Position numbers and translations under genes: made by a program
Part shown: piece after piece, positions 1-6,564 of the stretch
How the letters are laid out: every line of letters starts with the position of its first letter
Numbering within the stretch: the stretch's first letter is position 1
Notes under the pieces: model-generated
What the model was told of the DNA's origin: nothing
The model's database searches: none
The model's input: the letters and a program-made list of their open reading frames with translations, nothing else
DNA from: Kitasatospora aureofaciens
GTDB lineage: Bacteria; Actinomycetota; Actinomycetes; Streptomycetales; Streptomycetaceae
Length of the DNA stretch: 64,000 nt
Assembly (NCBI RefSeq): GCF_019192735.1
Contig: NZ_JAHTKP010000010.1
Coordinates: 150,641-214,640, forward strand
Direction: 5' to 3'

Positions 1-164
1 TCGAGGTAGGCGTCCCAGACGCTCGCGCTGTTGGCCAGTCCGTGGAGCAGCAGCATCCGGCCGGGGCCGCCGGCCGCGCGGCGGTGCACGACGACCGGCG
101 GCAGTGGGGCGGGTTGGGCCGCCGGCGCCGCTCCGGCGGCGAGCAGGGTGCCGGGGCCGGACAT
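1..164 (-). CDS. Alpha/beta hydrolase, N-terminal part (cut by window edge)
   Basis: Only the first 54 or so codons lie in the window. After a short Ala/Pro-rich lead, the protein reads LLLHGLANSASVWDAYL, the oxyanion-loop HG signature and first conserved strand of alpha/beta hydrolases. The catalytic Ser, Asp and His lie beyond the edge. The ATG shares its A with the TGA of the upstream ketosynthase-like gene (TGATG), so it is probably translated as the last visible member of the ketosynthase operon. By inference it could be a thioesterase or cyclase-type hydrolase that releases or edits the acyl product, but the visible part does not show which substrate it uses. Confidence 0.75.
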   Translation of the reverse strand, partial: MSGPGTLLAAGAAPAAQPAPLPPVVVHRRAAGGPGRMLLLHGLANSASVWDAYL

Positions 165-1108
165 CACGCCGCCGCCGGCCGGAGCAGGACGAGTCCGGCG
201 CTGGCGTCGTCGGCGTCACCGCCCGCGCTGGCGTACACCGGCCCGGCGCCACCGCGGGCGAACCAGCCGGCGGCCGCGGCGCACTGGAGGATGCCGAGCG
301 CGCCGGAGGCGAGGCCGAAACGGGCGCCGAGGTCCTGGCGGGGCACCCCGTCCAGCAGCCCCTCCGGCAGCGCGTCCGCCTCCGGCACCTGCCACAGGGC
401 GGGGCGTTCGCCGGCCGCGTCGTCCAGCTTCGCTAGGGAGGCCGCCAGGCCGGCGCCACGCACGGCGCCGCCCAGGGCGGCCAACGCGGGTACGCCCCGG
501 TCGGCCGCCGCTTCTTCGCTCTCCAGCACCACGGCCACCGCGCCGTCGACCGTGCGGGCGCCGCCGACGAAGGCACGCACCGCCTCGTTGTCCGGCTCCA
601 CGCCCAGGACCAGGGCCCGGGTGACGCGGCCGGCGCGGATCAGGTTCGCGCCCCAGCGGAGGGCGTCCAGCCCGGAGGTGGCGCCGTTGCACAGCATCAG
701 GTTCGGGCCGCGCAGGCCGAAGCGGATGGCGACGGAGGAGGCGACGACGTTGCTGGAGGCGTTCGGCAGGTCCATCGGACTGCCCGCGGCCGCGGTCTCG
801 CGGGTGATGGTGTCCATCGCCCGCGTGATGGTGTCGATGTTGCCGTAGTTGGAGCTGACCACCACCGCGACGCTGCCCGCGGCAACCGTCAAGCCGCCGT
901 CGTCGTCCACCAGCGCGGCGTCGCGCAGGGCCGCCCGGGCCGCGCAGTACGCCAGCTGGGTCGCCCGGTCCTTGTAGCGCAGGCCCTTCCTGCCGATGAG
1001 GTCCTTCGGCTCGACCGGCGGGGCGTCGGCGGGCCCCGGCTCGATCAGTTCCACGGCCGAGGCCGCGCGCGACAGCACCACGCCGGTCCCGCTCACCACC
1101 ACGTTCAT
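164..1108 (-). CDS. Ketosynthase-like protein lacking the catalytic Cys (CLF-like)
   Basis: The 314-residue protein has a recognisable thiolase-fold N-terminal half (VVVSGTGVVLS near residue 3; SSVAIRFGLRGPN near residue 125). Where active ketosynthases have the nucleophile (NACSAG or TACAAG), this one reads NGATSG, so residue 143 is Ala. The C-terminal HGTGT and KSxxGH motifs of its two neighbours are absent, and the protein is 65-100 residues shorter. It cannot perform normal condensation. By analogy with chain-length factors it may form a heterodimer with one of the upstream ketosynthases. Its ATG overlaps the TGA of the preceding ketosynthase (ATGA) and its own TGA overlaps the hydrolase ATG, which indicates translational coupling and fixed stoichiometry. 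A degenerate paralogue on the way to loss is the alternative. Confidence 0.8.
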   Translation of the reverse strand: MNVVVSGTGVVLSRAASAVELIEPGPADAPPVEPKDLIGRKGLRYKDRATQLAYCAARAALRDAALVDDDGGLTVAAGSVAVVVSSNYGNIDTITRAMDTITRETAAAGSPMDLPNASSNVVASSVAIRFGLRGPNLMLCNGATSGLDALRWGANLIRAGRVTRALVLGVEPDNEAVRAFVGGARTVDGAVAVVLESEEAAADRGVPALAALGGAVRGAGLAASLAKLDDAAGERPALWQVPEADALPEGLLDGVPRQDLGARFGLASGALGILQCAAAAGWFARGGAGPVYASAGGDADDASAGLVLLRPAAA

Positions 1109-2244
1109 CGGGCCGCCTCCACGATCGCCACGGCGTTCACGCCGCCGAAGCCGAATGCGTTCAACTGGGCCACGGCCAGGGGCGCCCGGGCGGCCTCGCC
1201 GGTGACGAGCCGGAAGCCGGCCGCCTCGTCCACCGGGTCCTCCAGGCCGACGGTCGGCGGCACCCGGCCCTCGGCCAGCGCGTTCAGCGTCACGACCAGG
1301 TTGAGCAGGCCGGAGGCTCCCGAGGTGTGGCCGGTCATGGACTTGATGGCCGTCATCAGAGGCTTGTCCGCGTCCTCGCCGAACGCGTCGGCGAGGGCGA
1401 TGGCCTCGGCCTCGTCGTTGAGCAGGGTGCCCGTGCCGTGCACCATGACCAGGTCGATGTCCTTGGGCTTCAGCCCGACGCGGGACTGGGCCTCCCGAAT
1501 GGCCTCGGCGATGCCGACCGGATCGGGCGCGGTCACGTGGAACGCGTCGCAGTTGACGGCGACGCTGCGCACCACCCCGTGCGCCTTCTGGCCGGCCGCA
1601 GGGGTGCGGGTCAGCACGACGGCCGCCGCGCCCTCGCCCATGAGAACGCCGGCGCGGTTGCGGTCGAACGGCCGCACCCGCTCCGGCGGAACCGGCTGGA
1701 CCCGTTCCAGCAGCCCGTACATGGTCTCGGTGAGCACGTCCACGCCGGCGACGATCACCGTCTCGGCCGTGCCGGCCTCCAGCAGGTCGGTGGCCAGGGC
1801 GAGCGCGTACAGCCCCGCGGAGCAGGCGTTCGAGAAGGTGTGGGTGTCGTCGGCGTTGCACGCCTCCCGCAAAGCCGTACCGAAGTGCAGGTCCTGAGGG
1901 GGGAATTCGATGCCGTCGCGCTGCCACAGCTCGACCGAGCGCAGCTCCCGCAGGCCGGTGCCGATCAGGATCGGCACCCCGCTCAGGTCGCGCTCGTCGA
2001 GGCCCGCGTCGCGGGCGGCCTGGCCGATCGCGTCGATCAGCAGCGCGGTCGCCCGGCGCGGCACGTCGGCCCCGGTCTCGGGGCGGTCGTCCACCTCGTA
2101 GGCGAAGACGGCCTCGTGGCGGCTGAGGTCGAAACCCTTCAGCTTGCCGACACCGGAGACGCCGGCACACAGGTTGGCGAACAGCTCACCGGGGTTGCGG
2201 CCGACGCTGGCCACCGCGCCGGTACCGGTCACGGCCCAGCTCAT
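1105..2244 (-). CDS. Beta-ketoacyl-ACP synthase, second of the locus
   Basis: This 379-residue KAS I/II-type (FabF-like) ketosynthase carries a full active site: Cys141 in FSNACSAGL, His269 in VHGTGTLLND, Lys301 and His306 in KSMTGHTSGASG, and the C-terminal glycine loop NAFGFGGVN. Such enzymes condense an enzyme-bound acyl group with malonyl-ACP. The start is ATG, overlapping the stop of a 26-codon ORF, and the stop overlaps the next start. Two non-identical ketosynthases beside one ACP and a Cys-less partner suggest an iterative type II polyketide or specialised fatty-acid assembly. No ketoreductase, dehydratase or acyltransferase is visible, so the rest of the pathway must lie left of the window or be borrowed from primary metabolism. 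Confidence 0.9.
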   Translation of the reverse strand: MSWAVTGTGAVASVGRNPGELFANLCAGVSGVGKLKGFDLSRHEAVFAYEVDDRPETGADVPRRATALLIDAIGQAARDAGLDERDLSGVPILIGTGLRELRSVELWQRDGIEFPPQDLHFGTALREACNADDTHTFSNACSAGLYALALATDLLEAGTAETVIVAGVDVLTETMYGLLERVQPVPPERVRPFDRNRAGVLMGEGAAAVVLTRTPAAGQKAHGVVRSVAVNCDAFHVTAPDPVGIAEAIREAQSRVGLKPKDIDLVMVHGTGTLLNDEAEAIALADAFGEDADKPLMTAIKSMTGHTSGASGLLNLVVTLNALAEGRVPPTVGLEDPVDEAAGFRLVTGEAARAPLAVAQLNAFGFGGVNAVAIVEAAR

Positions 2245-2321
2245 GCGCCCACCTCGCTACGCTCGGCAGCCGCTTCGCACAACGCGCACCTTTCGATGAT
2301 GAGCTCACTTCGCTCGCTCAT
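2241..2321 (-). CDS. 26-codon ORF coupled between two ketosynthase genes
   Basis: An ATG overlapping the stop of the first ketosynthase (ATGA) opens a 26-residue frame, beginning MSERSELIIER and containing CALC. It ends in a TGA overlapping the ATG of the second ketosynthase. The whole spacer is therefore one open frame joined by coupling at both ends. The two junctions resemble each other (GAGGTGGCGGCATGAGC against GAGGTGGGCGCATGAGC), so the segment may have arisen by junction duplication. It also contains an ATGAGC/GCTCAT inverted repeat and GAGCGAAGTGAG-like words, which recur in actinomycete intergenic DNA. It could be a real micropeptide, a device that keeps ribosomes moving between the genes, or a palindromic filler. 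No homology-based function can be given. Confidence 0.4.
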   Translation of the reverse strand: MSERSELIIERCALCEAAAERSEVGA

Positions 2322-3559
2322 GCCGCCACCTCGTCGTATTTCCCGAGCAGCACCACCGCGTTGTTCCCGCCGAATGCGAGCCCATTGTTCTGGACAATCC
2401 GCAGATCGGCCTCCACGGCGACGTTCGGAACACAGTCGACGTCGCACTCGGGGTCGGTGGTGGTGTGGTTGATGGTCGGCGGAATGAAATTGTTGGTGAT
2501 GGCGAGGGCACAGCCGATCGCGGAAAGCGCACTCGCCGCGCCCATGGTGTGGCCGATCATCGACTTCATGGAGATGACCTTCGGCGGCTGCGTTCCGAAG
2601 ACCTCGCGGATCGCGCGCGCCTCGGTGACGTCGTTGGCCTTGGTGCCGGTGCCGTGGGCGGAAATGAGATCCACCTGCTCGGGCTTGACCCCGGCGTTTT
2701 CCAGGGCTATTTCCATGCACCGGCCGACACTGTCCTGGTTGGGCGCGACCTGGTGGTAGGCGTCGCAGTTCAGGCCGTAGCCGAGCACCTCGGCGTAGAT
2801 GCGCGCGCCGCGGGCGAGTGCGGAGTCCAGGCTCTCCAGCACCAGGATGCCGGCCCCCTCGCCGGTGAGGATGCCCTTGCGGTCCACATCGAAGGGCCGG
2901 CAGCGGTCGGGGGCGATGGTGCCCAGGCGGTAGAACCCGGAGAAGGTCTTGCGGCACATGGCGTCCGCGCCACCGCACAGGGCGAACTCGGCCTCGCCGG
3001 AGCGGACCGCGTCGAAGCCGTAGCCGATCGCGTAGTTGCCGGCGGCGCAGGCGGTCGGGATCGTCACCGCCTCGACGTCGGACAGCTCCAGTTCCTGGGC
3101 GATGGCCGCGGACAGCCGCCCGGCCGCAACGCGTCGGGCGGACTCCGGAGCCATGTACTCGGGTCCGAACCGGACTTCGGCCTCGACCATGTGGTCGAGG
3201 TCGCGGGACTCCCCGTCGGTGGTGCCGATCGTCACGACGCCGGGCCGCGACCGCCAGACCGACAGGTCCAGCCCGGCATCGTCGATCGCCATCCGGGCGG
3301 CGGCGACGGAGTACTGCGTCGCCCGGCCGAGATGCTCGACGGGCAGGTGCCGGATCCACCGCTCGGGCTCGAACCCGACCACCTCGCACCCGTTCGCGTG
3401 GTCGAATCCCTCGACGTCGAACACGGTGATCGGCTTGGCCCCGCTGCTTCCGCTGCGCAGGCCCTGCAGGAACTCACCGGCTCCCATACCGATACTGGAG
3501 ACCACCCCCAGCCCGGTGATCACCACTCTGCGCGGGCCAGCCTGCCCCGACATTGCCAT
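2318..3559 (-). CDS. Beta-ketoacyl-ACP synthase, first of the locus
   Basis: This 413-residue FabF-like ketosynthase has a complete active site: Cys171 in PTACAAGNYAI, His302 in AHGTGTKAND, Lys332 and His337 in KSMIGHTMGA, and the terminal loop GLAFGGNN. It would catalyse decarboxylative condensation on acyl-ACP. I chose the ATG at 3559 because GGAGAGG lies six bases upstream. A further in-frame ATG at 3589 has no convincing ribosome site and adds a low-complexity head. The gene follows the ACP gene and is coupled at its 3' end to the 26-codon ORF. It is only distantly similar to its neighbour, so the pair are not recent duplicates. Confidence 0.92.
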   Translation of the reverse strand: MAMSGQAGPRRVVITGLGVVSSIGMGAGEFLQGLRSGSSGAKPITVFDVEGFDHANGCEVVGFEPERWIRHLPVEHLGRATQYSVAAARMAIDDAGLDLSVWRSRPGVVTIGTTDGESRDLDHMVEAEVRFGPEYMAPESARRVAAGRLSAAIAQELELSDVEAVTIPTACAAGNYAIGYGFDAVRSGEAEFALCGGADAMCRKTFSGFYRLGTIAPDRCRPFDVDRKGILTGEGAGILVLESLDSALARGARIYAEVLGYGLNCDAYHQVAPNQDSVGRCMEIALENAGVKPEQVDLISAHGTGTKANDVTEARAIREVFGTQPPKVISMKSMIGHTMGAASALSAIGCALAITNNFIPPTINHTTTDPECDVDCVPNVAVEADLRIVQNNGLAFGGNNAVVLLGKYDEVAA

Positions 3560-3613
3560 CCCGACCTCTCCGTCCCCTGCTCCGGCCATGCCCTGTCCGA
3601 ACGATGTCGCCGA

Positions 3614-3862
3614 CTACCAGCCGGCGGCCTGGGACACGACCTCGTAAACACCCTTGAGGTTCACCATGCGGGCCAGCTCGGACTGGTCGATGGTGATGCT
3701 GAATTCCTTCTCCAGATTCGCGAGGATCTCGATCGAACGCAGCGAGTCAGCGGCGTGGTCCTCCTTGAAGAGGCTGGTCTCGGTAACCTCGTCCTCCTCG
3801 ATCTCAAGAATGTCGCAGACGATCTCCTTGATCTTCTGCACGTTCTCGTCGTACGAAGCCAT
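3614..3862 (-). CDS. Acyl carrier protein
   Basis: This 82-residue acidic protein has the four-helix ACP pattern and the phosphopantetheine attachment motif ADSLRSIE, with Ser40 as the carrier residue. The conserved Asp precedes it. The N-terminal region (IKEIVCDILEIEEDEV) and the FKED turn are typical of type II carriers. It is the first gene of the locus, with AAGGAAGGG upstream of the ATG, and it is not embedded with fabD, fabH or fabF as the primary-metabolism ACP would be. It therefore probably carries intermediates for the two adjacent ketosynthases. The promoter should lie in 3863-4016, where no other gene fits. Confidence 0.93.
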   Translation of the reverse strand: MASYDENVQKIKEIVCDILEIEEDEVTETSLFKEDHAADSLRSIEILANLEKEFSITIDQSELARMVNLKGVYEVVSQAAGW

Positions 3863-4016
3863 AATGGGTACCCTTCCTTTTCGGGCGGCGCCTCGGGGCC
3901 ACCGCCCGGTTTTCTGCCGGGGATCTTTCTATGGCACCTCAACGGGCCCCGGCAATGGAGGCTGCAGAAACCTGCCAAGTCCACCCGCTGGGAATGACAG
4001 GCGCGGTGACGCGCGG
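3863..4016. other. Intergenic stretch, probable promoter region of the ACP-KS operon
   Basis: These 154 bases separate the MFS stop from the ACP start; both genes are on the minus strand. Apart from the ACP ribosome site AAGGAAGGG next to the start, I see no coding frame and no strong hairpin. The operon promoter is inferred to lie here, but no hexamer pair is convincing. Confidence 0.4.
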
Positions 4017-5375
4017 CTAGGCCCGAGGGCAACTCCCCGCAGGCCCGGTGGGCAGATCCCGGACGGTGCGCAGCGGGGACACCAGCGGGAGGGCGCCGCA
4101 GAGCGCCAGCAGGCCGGTCATCGCCCACATGGTGGCGCGCAGCCCGAGGACGGAGCCGAGCGTGCCGCCGGCCAGGGCGCCGAGCGGGATGGTGGCGTGG
4201 TTGGCGAACATCGAGGTCGCCACGACGCGGCTGAGCAGTGCGGGCGGGGTGTAGGACTGCCGGAAGCTGCCGAGCACGACGTTGCAGAGCACCACGCCCG
4301 CGACCATCACGAGCGAACCCACCGCGTAGAGCACGATCCCGAGGCCCGGCCGCGCGAGCGACAGCAGCAGCCCGAACGGCATGGCCGTCAGCAGGACGAT
4401 CCGCACCCCGCGTGCCGTGCCGAGCCGCCGGCAGAGCGGCCGGGCCACCAGCGCACCGAGCACGCCCCCGAGCGCGCCGACCGACGCGAGCCCGCCGACC
4501 CAGCCCGGGGCGACCCCGGCGTCGCGGATCAGGAACAGCACGGCGATCGACTGGTACCCGGTGAGCGCGAAGTTCGCCGCCGCGCCGTAGAGCGTGAAGG
4601 ACCGCAGGTACGGGTCCCGGAGGAGAAAGGCCAGACCCTCGCGGACCTGCGTGACCAGCCCCGCCCCGGCGGGCTCGGCCTCCGCCGGCCCGGGCTTGGG
4701 ACGGATCAGCAGCAGGGTCGCGGTGGCGATCAGAAATGTCACGGCGTCGGCCAGCAGACCGGCCGCCGCGCCCAGCGTCTGGACGGTCAGCCCCGCCAGA
4801 CCGGGTCCGGCGACCCGGGCGGCCGATGCGGTGCCCTGGAGCTTGGCGTTGCCCTCGACCAGGTCCTCGCGCCGCACGAGCTCGGGCAGGTACGCCTGGT
4901 ACGCCGCGTCGAAGAACACCGAGGCGACACCGCTGAGGAAGGCCACCGCGAGCAGCTGCGCCAGCCCGAGGACCCCGAACCACCCCGCCACCGGCACGCT
5001 CGCGAACAGCGCGGCGGACGCGAGGTTGCAGCCGATCATCACCGCCCGCCGGGACACCCGCCCCACCCACACCCCGGCCGGCAGGCCGAGCAGCAGCCAC
5101 GGCAGCCAGACCGCACCGGTCAGCAGGCCCGCCGCGAGCGGCCCGGCGTCCAGCGACACCACCGCGACCAGCGGCAGCGCGACGGAGGTGACGCTGCTGC
5201 CCAGCTTGCTGACGCTCTCGCCCGCCCACAACAGACGGAAGTCGCGGTGGGCGAACAGGCCCCGGCGCGTACGGACCTCCGGCACCTCTGCCGGAGCAAT
5301 CGCAGCCGTCCCGACCTGATCCACCGTCCCGGCCGACCCCGCCGTCACAGCCGGACCCGCCGACCCTGCCGTCAC
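4017..5375 (-). CDS. MFS efflux transporter
   Basis: This 452-residue protein of the major facilitator superfamily is of the macrolide/enterobactin-exporter-like type. After a soluble N-terminus (FAHRDFRLLWAGESVSKLGSS) it has about 12 hydrophobic helices and the helix 2-3 loop GVWVGRVSRRAVMI. The likely start is a GTG overlapping the ArsR stop (GTGA). A second in-frame GTG lies nine codons later inside a tandem repeat. Coupling to an ArsR-family repressor implies an inducible drug or metabolite exporter. It lies downstream of no biosynthetic gene in its own direction but sits next to the ketosynthase locus, so export of or immunity to that product is a reasonable but unproven role. Confidence 0.88.
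   Translation of the reverse strand: MTAGSAGPAVTAGSAGTVDQVGTAAIAPAEVPEVRTRRGLFAHRDFRLLWAGESVSKLGSSVTSVALPLVAVVSLDAGPLAAGLLTGAVWLPWLLLGLPAGVWVGRVSRRAVMIGCNLASAALFASVPVAGWFGVLGLAQLLAVAFLSGVASVFFDAAYQAYLPELVRREDLVEGNAKLQGTASAARVAGPGLAGLTVQTLGAAAGLLADAVTFLIATATLLLIRPKPGPAEAEPAGAGLVTQVREGLAFLLRDPYLRSFTLYGAAANFALTGYQSIAVLFLIRDAGVAPGWVGGLASVGALGGVLGALVARPLCRRLGTARGVRIVLLTAMPFGLLLSLARPGLGIVLYAVGSLVMVAGVVLCNVVLGSFRQSYTPPALLSRVVATSMFANHATIPLGALAGGTLGSVLGLRATMWAMTGLLALCGALPLVSPLRTVRDLPTGPAGSCPRA
5322..5375 (-). repeat. Tandem 27-nt repeat across the ArsR stop and MFS start
   Basis: Two imperfect 27-nt units lie end to end. Each begins with GTGACGGC and continues GGGTCGGC. The first contains the arsR TGA and the MFS GTG; the second supplies another in-frame GTG nine codons later. 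The duplication thus gives the transporter two alternative starts and adds the repeated peptide VTAGSAGPA to its N-terminus. Confidence 0.75.
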
Positions 5376-5956
5376 GGCCGGGCCGGGACGCTGTGGGCGA
5401 AGGCGAAGACGGGCTCCCGCTCCCGCCCGTCCTCCGGCACCGGCCGGTCCGCCCACTTCTGCAGCACGGCGACCAGGTCCCCGGCCAGCTCGCGGGCCTC
5501 CTCGGGGGTGAGCCGCAGCCAGGTCTCGGTGGACACCGAGCAGCCCTCCTGCCACTGCGGGTCGTAGCCGTGCCGCCGCGCGGCCCAGTCCCGGACCAGA
5601 CCGGCCTGGCGCTCCAGGAGCAGCGAGCCGGCCGCGTCCGCGACGGCCTCGGCGACCGGGTCGTGGTCGAAGTCGGCCCGCGCCCAGCTCAGTTCCGCGG
5701 CGGCGAGCCGCCACCACCGCTCCCGCCGGTCCCGGGCGAGTTCGGGCACCTCCTCGACCAGGCCGCTGCCGGCCAGCACCTTCACGTGGTGGCTGATGTT
5801 GCCGACCGCCTGCCCGGTGCGCTCGGCGAGCTGCCCGACGGTGGCCGGGCCGTCGACCTTGAGCAGGTCGAGCAGGCGGCGGCGCAGTGGATGGGTGAGC
5901 GCGGCGAGGACGCGGGAGTCGGAGATCTGCCGGGTGCCGTCAGGTGTGTCAGCCAT
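5372..5956 (-). CDS. ArsR-family winged-helix repressor
   Basis: This 194-residue protein has an N-terminal winged helix (residues about 15-75). It includes LTHPLRRRLLDLL and the recognition segment AVGNISHHVKVLAGSGLVEE, followed by a longer effector or dimer domain with WWRLAAAELSW. No metal-binding CVCDL motif is present, so it belongs to the drug- or ligand-responsive branch. Its stop overlaps the GTG of the MFS gene, making a regulator-exporter operon. Five ACAAG/CTTGT half-sites lie just upstream of its ATG, as expected for autorepression. The start is the ATG preceded by a purine-rich stretch; a much longer open frame upstream is not supported. Confidence 0.9.
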   Translation of the reverse strand: MADTPDGTRQISDSRVLAALTHPLRRRLLDLLKVDGPATVGQLAERTGQAVGNISHHVKVLAGSGLVEEVPELARDRRERWWRLAAAELSWARADFDHDPVAEAVADAAGSLLLERQAGLVRDWAARRHGYDPQWQEGCSVSTETWLRLTPEEARELAGDLVAVLQKWADRPVPEDGREREPVFAFAHSVPARP

Positions 5957-5971
5957 GCGAGGAGGATATGG

Positions 5972-6013
5972 ACAAGGATTCTTGTACGACAAGACTTGTA
6001 CGAGAGCTCTTGT
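5972..6013. promoter_or_regulatory. Candidate ArsR operator: five CTTGT/ACAAG half-sites
   Basis: Half-sites occur at 5972 (ACAAG), 5981 (CTTGT), 5989 (ACAAG), 5995 (CTTGT) and 6009 (CTTGT). They form overlapping inverted repeats such as CTTGT-acg-ACAAG and ACAAG-gatt-CTTGT. The array lies 16-57 bases upstream of the arsR ATG, on the side shared with the divergent DUF6158-type gene. It is probably the binding site of the adjacent repressor. Confidence 0.6.
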
Positions 6014-6109
6014 GTATCTCCGGTGCATCTGTCGCCCCACCCGAACGGGTGTACCGGTACAGCTCACCGGGCACCGGGTAGAAGGGGGCTGCGCCGAGGA
6101 GGTACAAAC

Positions 6110-6391
6110 ATGCGGCACGCCACCGCCCCGCAGATGAGGCCCGAGGGCATCTCCCCGCACGCCCTGGGCAACGACACCCTGCTGCACGAGCTGGAACAGC
6201 TGCACCGCACACGCCACGAGACGTTCCTGTACGGCTCCGAGGAGGCGCTCAAGCGCCACACCCTGCGCACCGGGCAACTGGAGGCCGAGTACCTGCACCG
6301 CTTCCCCAACCGGCAGGTGACGGCCGGCCGCACCCGGGCCGGCGCCCGCGCCCGTGAGGCGGCGGCCCGCGTGGAGTCCCTGCCGGAGTAA
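6110..6391 (+). CDS. DUF6158-type small soluble protein
   Basis: This 93-residue charged protein has a core HELEQLHRTRHETFLYGSEE followed by LKRHTLRTGQLEAEYLHRFP. It resembles the small proteins grouped as DUF6158 that are common in Streptomyces; the function is unknown. It is predicted to be helical, with no membrane segment. The ATG has GAGGAGG seven bases upstream. It is divergent from arsR, and the 153-base gap between them contains the CTTGT operator array, so the repressor may touch this promoter too. Its 3' end lies in a 20-nt tandem duplication, so the terminal ESLPE-stop sequence is repeated downstream out of frame. Confidence 0.8.
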   Translation: MRHATAPQMRPEGISPHALGNDTLLHELEQLHRTRHETFLYGSEEALKRHTLRTGQLEAEYLHRFPNRQVTAGRTRAGARAREAAARVESLPE

Positions 6392-6432
6392 TGGAGTCCC
6401 TGCCGGAGTAAGCGGAGTCCCTGCCCGAGTAA
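6372..6432 (+). repeat. Three tandem copies of a 20-21-nt unit spanning a stop codon
   Basis: The sequence GGAGTCCCTGCCGGAGTAA occurs at 6373-6391 and 6393-6411, as parts of two identical 20-nt units. A slightly diverged 21-nt copy is at 6412-6432. Each copy ends in TAA. Only the first stop is in frame with the DUF6158-type gene. Confidence 0.85.
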
Positions 6433-6564
6433 CCCGTCGCGCGGGCGCCCCCGCACCCGGTCCTGGCGCCGCCCGGCGGGACACGCCGGGCGGCGGTGGC
6501 GTGCCCCGGGCCGGGCCGTCGGGGAGGGTAAGGAGCGAACCCCCGACCCCCTGGGAGCCCCCGC

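Noticed and set aside
3560..3589. Alternative ATG for the first ketosynthase at 3589
   Set aside because: It lacks a ribosome site and adds a Gly/Ala head absent from the family, while 3559 has GGAGAGG at correct spacing.
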